Assembly (NCBI GenBank): GCA_015056365.1
Contig: SVGM01000005.1
Span: 96,469-160,468 of the forward strand
Direction of reading: 5' to 3'
DNA: 64,000 nucleotides
DNA from: Clostridiales bacterium
GTDB lineage: Bacteria; Bacillota; Clostridia; Christensenellales; Aristaeellaceae
Shown here: in pieces, positions 60,389 through 64,000 of the stretch
Position numbering within the stretch: position 1 is the stretch's first letter
Layout: each line of letters begins with the position of its first letter
The notes under the pieces: model-generated
What the model was told of the DNA's origin: nothing
Seen by the model: only the letters and a program-made list of their open reading frames with translations
The model's database searches: none
Position numbers and translations under genes: made by a program

Positions 60389-61171
60389 TCACGACCCTGT
60401 GGACTGATACTTGGACAGCCCCAGCCGGAAAAAAGCATAGCAGGGGATCAGGAACAGAAAGCCCACCAAGGGCAGCACCATCATCCAACGATTGTCTGTC
60501 CGTCCGATCAGATACAGGAAGGGATAATACTGAAACACCGCGATGGGGATGACGTAGGTCAGCAGTTTCAATACACCCTCACCGTAGATGGACAGGGGAT
60601 ACTTGCCGAATTCCCGGCTGCCATCCGTGAAGATGTTCATGAATTCCAGCCCATCGATGGTAAAGAAGCTGAACCCTGCATACAGGATGAACAGGCCGCT
60701 GAACACCGCCGTACCGCCGATGAACATCGTCAACAGCGTAAGCAGCCGATCCCAGGTCCAGACAACGCCGCTGGCCGGAATTGCATAGCCCAGCACCAGC
60801 ACCGCCTGAAAGAAGCGGCCAAAGCGTGAAAACTCCATGGTGGAGGTTAGCACCTGAAAAACCACGCTACGGGGACGTACCAGAATTCTGTCCAGTTCAC
60901 CTGTGCGGATCAGACGCGGAAACACGTCGAACCCTCTGACAAAACATTCCGTAAAAGAAAACGCCATCAGCACCACGGAAAAGCACAGAAGCACTTCTGC
61001 AAATGTATAGCCATCCACCGCATTGAACCGCATGAACATAAAGTACATACTGAGGAAAGTGGTGAACGATACCAAAAACTGTCCGATGGTCGTCATGACA
61101 AAGGAGGCCTTGTATTGCAGCTGTGATTTGAGCAACATGCTCAGATAACGTTTATACAGCACTGTCATCAC
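60389..61171 (-). CDS. ABC-2 type transporter permease (second subunit)
   Basis: A 260-residue protein with six predicted helices. The conserved segment FPRLIRTGELDRILVRPRSVVFQV is characteristic of the COG3694-type permeases that pair with COG4587 partners. It overlaps the upstream permease by 4 bases (ATGA), making a three-gene exporter. No obvious terminator was pinned down between its stop and the der terminator, about 110 bases away. Substrate unknown. Confidence 0.85.
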   Translation of the reverse strand: MMTVLYKRYLSMLLKSQLQYKASFVMTTIGQFLVSFTTFLSMYFMFMRFNAVDGYTFAEVLLCFSVVLMAFSFTECFVRGFDVFPRLIRTGELDRILVRPRSVVFQVLTSTMEFSRFGRFFQAVLVLGYAIPASGVVWTWDRLLTLLTMFIGGTAVFSGLFILYAGFSFFTIDGLEFMNIFTDGSREFGKYPLSIYGEGVLKLLTYVIPIAVFQYYPFLYLIGRTDNRWMMVLPLVGFLFLIPCYAFFRLGLSKYQSTGS

Positions 61172-61971
61172 CCTCCCTGCACCACAACTTTTTTCAGCGC
61201 CCTATGCATCAGCATTCTCCCTGCGCACACCAACAAAAACAGCCACAACAGCTGCAATCCCATCGCCTGTACGCCTTCCCCTGCGGACAAATGCCCGACG
61301 TAGATCAGGAAGGGCGTATTTTGCATGGATCCAAAGGGCAAGGCATACATCACAGGCTGCAGCCATTCCGGGAAAAATGGGATCGGGATCACCGCGCCGC
61401 ACAGAAATTCCAGTACCGATGTGACCAGTATACGAATTCCCATTGGCGAGACGGTAAAAAACGCGCTGATATACACCAACATATTGAAGGCAATCAGTAC
61501 CAGAAAACCGAGGATCATGGACATAAGAAACATCAGCCCAGCCGTCGGGCTGGTAGGCAGTGAAATGCCATATGGCTTAGGCAGGAAAACTGTTACGAGC
61601 AAGATGGGGACACACCGCAGTACCACTCTCGACAGACGAATCGCCATGTTTTTGATGTACCACATCAGGTATAGATCGCAAGGCCTGCACAGCTCGTAGG
61701 CAATGGAGCCGCTGGTGATATGGCCGAAAATCTCGTTATCATAGAACCACACCATAAACATGGCCAAAAATGCCTGCTGCAGCCAGATGTAACTGGTCAG
61801 CTGACCAAACTCCATAGGGAACGCATTCTGTCCGCTTCGATAAAACGCACGATACATCAGGATATTCATGATCCCCCAGAAAAACTGGGTGCTGATGCCT
61901 GCCCAGGCTGCCGTGCGGTATTGCAGGCCAGCCGCAAAACGAATCTTGAAAAATGAAAGATACTGTTTCAT
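61168..61971 (-). CDS. ABC-2 type transporter permease (first subunit)
   Basis: A 267-residue protein with about six helices. ITSGSIAYELCRPCDLYLMWY parallels the RTGELDRILVRP block of its partner, as in COG4587/COG3694 pairs. Overlaps with the ATPase (4 bases) and the second permease (4 bases) imply a translationally coupled operon and fixed subunit ratio. Related three-gene exporters move antibiotics, lipids or unknown hydrophobic compounds. Confidence 0.85.
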   Translation of the reverse strand: MKQYLSFFKIRFAAGLQYRTAAWAGISTQFFWGIMNILMYRAFYRSGQNAFPMEFGQLTSYIWLQQAFLAMFMVWFYDNEIFGHITSGSIAYELCRPCDLYLMWYIKNMAIRLSRVVLRCVPILLVTVFLPKPYGISLPTSPTAGLMFLMSMILGFLVLIAFNMLVYISAFFTVSPMGIRILVTSVLEFLCGAVIPIPFFPEWLQPVMYALPFGSMQNTPFLIYVGHLSAGEGVQAMGLQLLWLFLLVCAGRMLMHRALKKVVVQGG

Positions 61972-62942
61972 ATGGCAAATTCCTTATATAGTGAAACCAC
62001 CAGATCATCAATGCTTTCGCCTTCCACGGAGATGTCTTTTACGTCCACCTGCGCCGAAATCCGGCTGATTGCCTGCGCAACAGAAATGTCATCCGTATTC
62101 AGCCGGATCTGTGCGTGCCCGTCCAGATCCTTCACAATCTCCATCCGCTCCAGCGCCGGCAGCGCGCTGCCTGAATAATCCACCGTCAGCGTCCGATGGG
62201 TGCTCTTCCGGCTTTTCAACTCCTCCAGCGAACCATCCAGCAGGATTTTCCCCTTGCCGATGAGCAAGATGCGCTCTGTCAGCGCTTCAATATCCTGCAT
62301 ATCATGTGTTGTCAGGATGACCGTTGTCCCGTTTTCACGATTGATGGTTTTCACAAAGTCCCGTACGGCAATCTTTGACACTGCGTCCAGCCCGATGGTA
62401 GGTTCATCCAGAAACAGGATCTTCGGATTGTGCAGCAGCGAAGCGGCGATCTCGCAGCGCATTCTCTGTCCCAAAGACAGCTGACGCGCCGGCGTTTTCA
62501 CGATCTCTCCAATATCCAGCAGCTCCGTCAGCGCACGCAAATTCTTCTGATAGTCCGCATCGGCCACACGATAAATATCCCTGATCAACTCAAAGCTGTC
62601 GATCACCGGCACATCCCACCACAATTGCGAACGCTGGCCGAACACAACGCCGATTTCCTGCACATGCGCAGTACGGTTCCTCCACGGCGTTCTTCCGTTA
62701 ATGATGCACTCGCCGCTGTCCGGCGTCAATACACCACTCATGATCTTGATGGTGCTGCTCTTGCCTGCGCCATTCGGACCGATATAGCCCACCATTTCGC
62801 CATCGCCAATCGTGAAAGACACATCCTGCAAAGCGTGAACTTCTGTATATTCACGCTTAAAAAATGTCTTCACTGCAGCTTTCAAACCAGCATCACGTTT
62901 GACCACCTTAAAAGTTTTTGAGATATTTTTCAGTTCAATCAT
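61968..62942 (-). CDS. ABC transporter ATP-binding protein (COG4586-like)
   Basis: 324 residues from ATG 62942 (GGAGG 7 bases upstream; an upstream in-frame ATG is rejected). Walker A GPNGAGKS (about 55-62), Q-loop VVFGQRSQLWWDVP, signature LSLGQRM, Walker B ILFLDEPTIGLD and H-loop TTHDM are complete. The FGQRSQLWWDVP block is typical of the COG4586 branch. A C-terminal ligand-like domain (about 235-324) follows. It powers the two permeases encoded downstream. Confidence 0.93.
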   Translation of the reverse strand: MIELKNISKTFKVVKRDAGLKAAVKTFFKREYTEVHALQDVSFTIGDGEMVGYIGPNGAGKSSTIKIMSGVLTPDSGECIINGRTPWRNRTAHVQEIGVVFGQRSQLWWDVPVIDSFELIRDIYRVADADYQKNLRALTELLDIGEIVKTPARQLSLGQRMRCEIAASLLHNPKILFLDEPTIGLDAVSKIAVRDFVKTINRENGTTVILTTHDMQDIEALTERILLIGKGKILLDGSLEELKSRKSTHRTLTVDYSGSALPALERMEIVKDLDGHAQIRLNTDDISVAQAISRISAQVDVKDISVEGESIDDLVVSLYKEFAI

Positions 62943-62987
62943 GGTTTCACCTCCATATAGTTCTTTGTATGGCAAGCCTTTTTGGGG

Positions 62988-63023
62988 AAAATGAAAAGCG
63001 GCCCAGACAAAGGCCTGTGCCGC
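62988..63023 (-). terminator. Possible leader terminator upstream of the ABC exporter operon
   Basis: On the minus strand GCGGC-A-CAG pairs with CTG-G-GCCGC around an 8-base loop and is followed by TTTTCATTTT. It lies between a 20-codon leader ORF and the ATPase gene. The stem is modest (5+3 bp), so termination may be partial or regulated. Confidence 0.5.
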
Positions 63024-63044
63024 CGGTAGGTCTGCATGACAGAA

Positions 63045-63107
63045 TCATCGCAGTGGCAGGTAAGCGGAAACAGGCATATTCAATGCATTCAGATTCCAAT
63101 TCAACAT
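63045..63107 (-). CDS. 20-codon leader ORF upstream of the ABC exporter
   Basis: ATG at 63107 with AAAGGAG nine bases upstream, about 25 bases after the predicted transcription start. It encodes MLNWNLNALNMPVSAYLPLR and stops (TGA) 21 bases before the hairpin at 62998-63023. Position, ribosome binding site and length fit a ribosome-sensing leader peptide like those before antibiotic-resistance ABC genes; not proven. Confidence 0.5.
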   Translation of the reverse strand: MLNWNLNALNMPVSAYLPLR

Positions 63108-63138
63108 CCCGATCCGCTCCTTTCTGCAAAGTGTGGTA

Positions 63139-63167
63139 ACTATAGCATTGTTTTTTTCGGCTGTCAA
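63139..63167 (-). promoter_or_regulatory. Promoter of the ABC exporter operon
   Basis: On the minus strand a perfect TTGACA (63162-63167) and TATAGT (63139-63144) with a 17-base spacer. The leader to the ATPase gene is about 190 bases, long for a plain promoter. Confidence 0.88.
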
Positions 63168-63214
63168 GGAATTTTCTCCCTGCACTGCTGCGATAAGTGA
63201 GCAACATGTGCTTC

Positions 63215-63802
63215 TTACCGAAGATTGTTGGCGAATACCCAGGAATAAAATTGCTGTTTATTGGTGCGCTGATACTCGTATTCAACAAGCGGCTCTTTTG
63301 TGGAGAGAATCTCCAGCGCCTTTGCCAGTACCTCTTGTTCACCAAGACCTGCCACATCGATGGTATGTTCGTTCACCAATGCCTGACGATCAAGATTTTT
63401 CGCGTTGCATTTTTCCTGCAGCTCGTAATCGATAAGGCCGTTGTTTGGCCGGTCACGCATCTGTTTGCGCAATTGCTCAAGGTCGCTGCACACAAGTTTT
63501 ATGGTAAGAAAACGATAGCCTTTGAAATCAATGGGGATATCTGCCGTACGCAAATCATCAATATCAGACAGGATCACATTGCGGTAGCCCAGGCGGTGGA
63601 AGCAGAACGCCATCGATTTGATAGTTTCCCAGCACGTGAGTTCCTCCAGTATATCGGTCATTTCCTCTCTGCCATCTCTGGAGATAAACTCTGGCACCAT
63701 ATGTTCCTCAATGACCACCGTACGCAGCTCTCTCAACAGGTTTTGGCACAGGGTAGACTTCCCTACACCGCTGGTGCCTGTGATGAAAATAAAATCGAGC
63801 AT
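63215..63802 (-). CDS. P-loop kinase-like NTPase
   Basis: 195 residues from ATG 63802 (GGAGG upstream). Walker A is TGTSGVGKST (about residues 7-16). An Arg-rich lid-like MRDRPNNGLID and the nucleotide-kinase-like order suggest a small-molecule kinase fold; no specific substrate motif is seen. It lies between the rRNA operon terminator and the ABC exporter promoter. Function unknown. Confidence 0.72.
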   Translation of the reverse strand: MLDFIFITGTSGVGKSTLCQNLLRELRTVVIEEHMVPEFISRDGREEMTDILEELTCWETIKSMAFCFHRLGYRNVILSDIDDLRTADIPIDFKGYRFLTIKLVCSDLEQLRKQMRDRPNNGLIDYELQEKCNAKNLDRQALVNEHTIDVAGLGEQEVLAKALEILSTKEPLVEYEYQRTNKQQFYSWVFANNLR

Positions 63803-63850
63803 AATTCCTCCTGTATACGTGATGCCTATGTATGATACCACGAAATGTAC

Positions 63851-63884
63851 AAAACAAAAAGCACGATGAGGTTATCATCGTGCT
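63851..63884 (-). terminator. Terminator of the rRNA-tRNA operon
   Basis: A 10-bp stem AGCACGATGA / TCATCGTGCT with a five-base loop, 3 bases past the tRNA; minus-strand tail TTTTTGTTTT. Confidence 0.9.
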
Positions 63885-63887
63885 GAT

Positions 63888-63962
<75 letters not shown>

Positions 63963-63970
63963 ATATGAAA

Positions 63971-64000
63971 ATGCGGCAGCGACCTACTCTCCCGGGCCGT
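63971..64000 (-). rRNA. 5S rRNA, 3' end (partial)
   Basis: On the minus strand the last 30 bases include CCCGGGAGAGTAGGTCGCTG, the typical Firmicute 5S 3' end. The rest, and presumably 23S and 16S, lies beyond the window. Confidence 0.9.

Overview
The window looks like chromosome from a GC-rich, anaerobic Clostridia-type Firmicute, probably gut-associated. The evidence is strong AGGAGG-type ribosome binding sites, many sigma-A promoters with 17-base spacers, a reverse rubrerythrin, a CD1247-family protein, PepV, DUF512-Der and DUF3048 genes, and surface proteins with SH3/Ig and Cys-rich repeats. I see no prophage, insertion sequence, CRISPR array or replication origin. The right end runs into an rRNA operon on the minus strand (3' end of 5S rRNA, then tRNA-Asn).

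Layout. 1-3.0 kb: tail of an unknown gene, then a tight operon of a DUF5058 membrane protein, a second membrane protein and a membrane-tethered M20 peptidase. 3.3-12.8 kb: a large secreted SH3/Ig-repeat protein, a MATE exporter, ribosome hibernation factor HPF, and a lipoprotein with nine 78-bp Cys-rich repeats whose last domain is cut off by an in-frame stop. 12.9-18.3 kb: a small P-loop ATPase, AddB, and divergent MnmE. 18.3-19.6 kb: a secreted tandem-barnase ribonuclease with its barstar inhibitor. 19.9-26.3 kb: DIP1984, GNAT, SDR, a small P-loop kinase, a radical SAM enzyme behind an attenuator-like leader, meso-DAP dehydrogenase and an alpha/beta hydrolase. 26.5-41.8 kb: HAD phosphatase, glutamine synthetase, reverse rubrerythrin, threonine synthase, a small duplicated membrane protein, glycogen branching enzyme, an XRE regulator, an EamA transporter, a vitamin/amino-acid operon (ECF S component, CoaX, homoserine dehydrogenase), a PepP-EF-P-CD1247 operon and a LUD protein. 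41.9-50.7 kb: a RadC-YdcF-RsmG-Noc-like operon, divergent pyridoxamine kinase, and an operon of amidohydrolase, FAD/Rieske oxidoreductase and DUF255 thioredoxin-fold protein. 50.8-60.3 kb: a five-gene operon (membrane protein, RsuA, RsmC-like, PatB/MalY, PepV), DUF3048, then DUF512-Der. 60.4-64 kb: a three-gene ABC exporter behind a short leader ORF and terminator-like hairpin, a P-loop kinase, tRNA-Asn and 5S rRNA.

Most of the window is housekeeping: threonine pathway (hom, thrC), nitrogen assimilation (glnA), lysine/peptidoglycan precursor (ddh), coenzyme A (coaX), translation (efp, hpf, mnmE, der, rsmG, rsuA). The most unusual system is the two-domain barnase. By gap-free alignment to barnase, domain 1 keeps the catalytic Glu and His but has Tyr at the Arg59 position. 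Domain 2 keeps Arg59 but has Gln and Asn in place of the catalytic Glu and His. One barstar gene follows it. Two candidate attenuators (upstream of the radical SAM gene and of the ABC exporter) and the in-frame stop in the repeat lipoprotein are the other leads. All functional calls come from reading the sequence; no database search was run.
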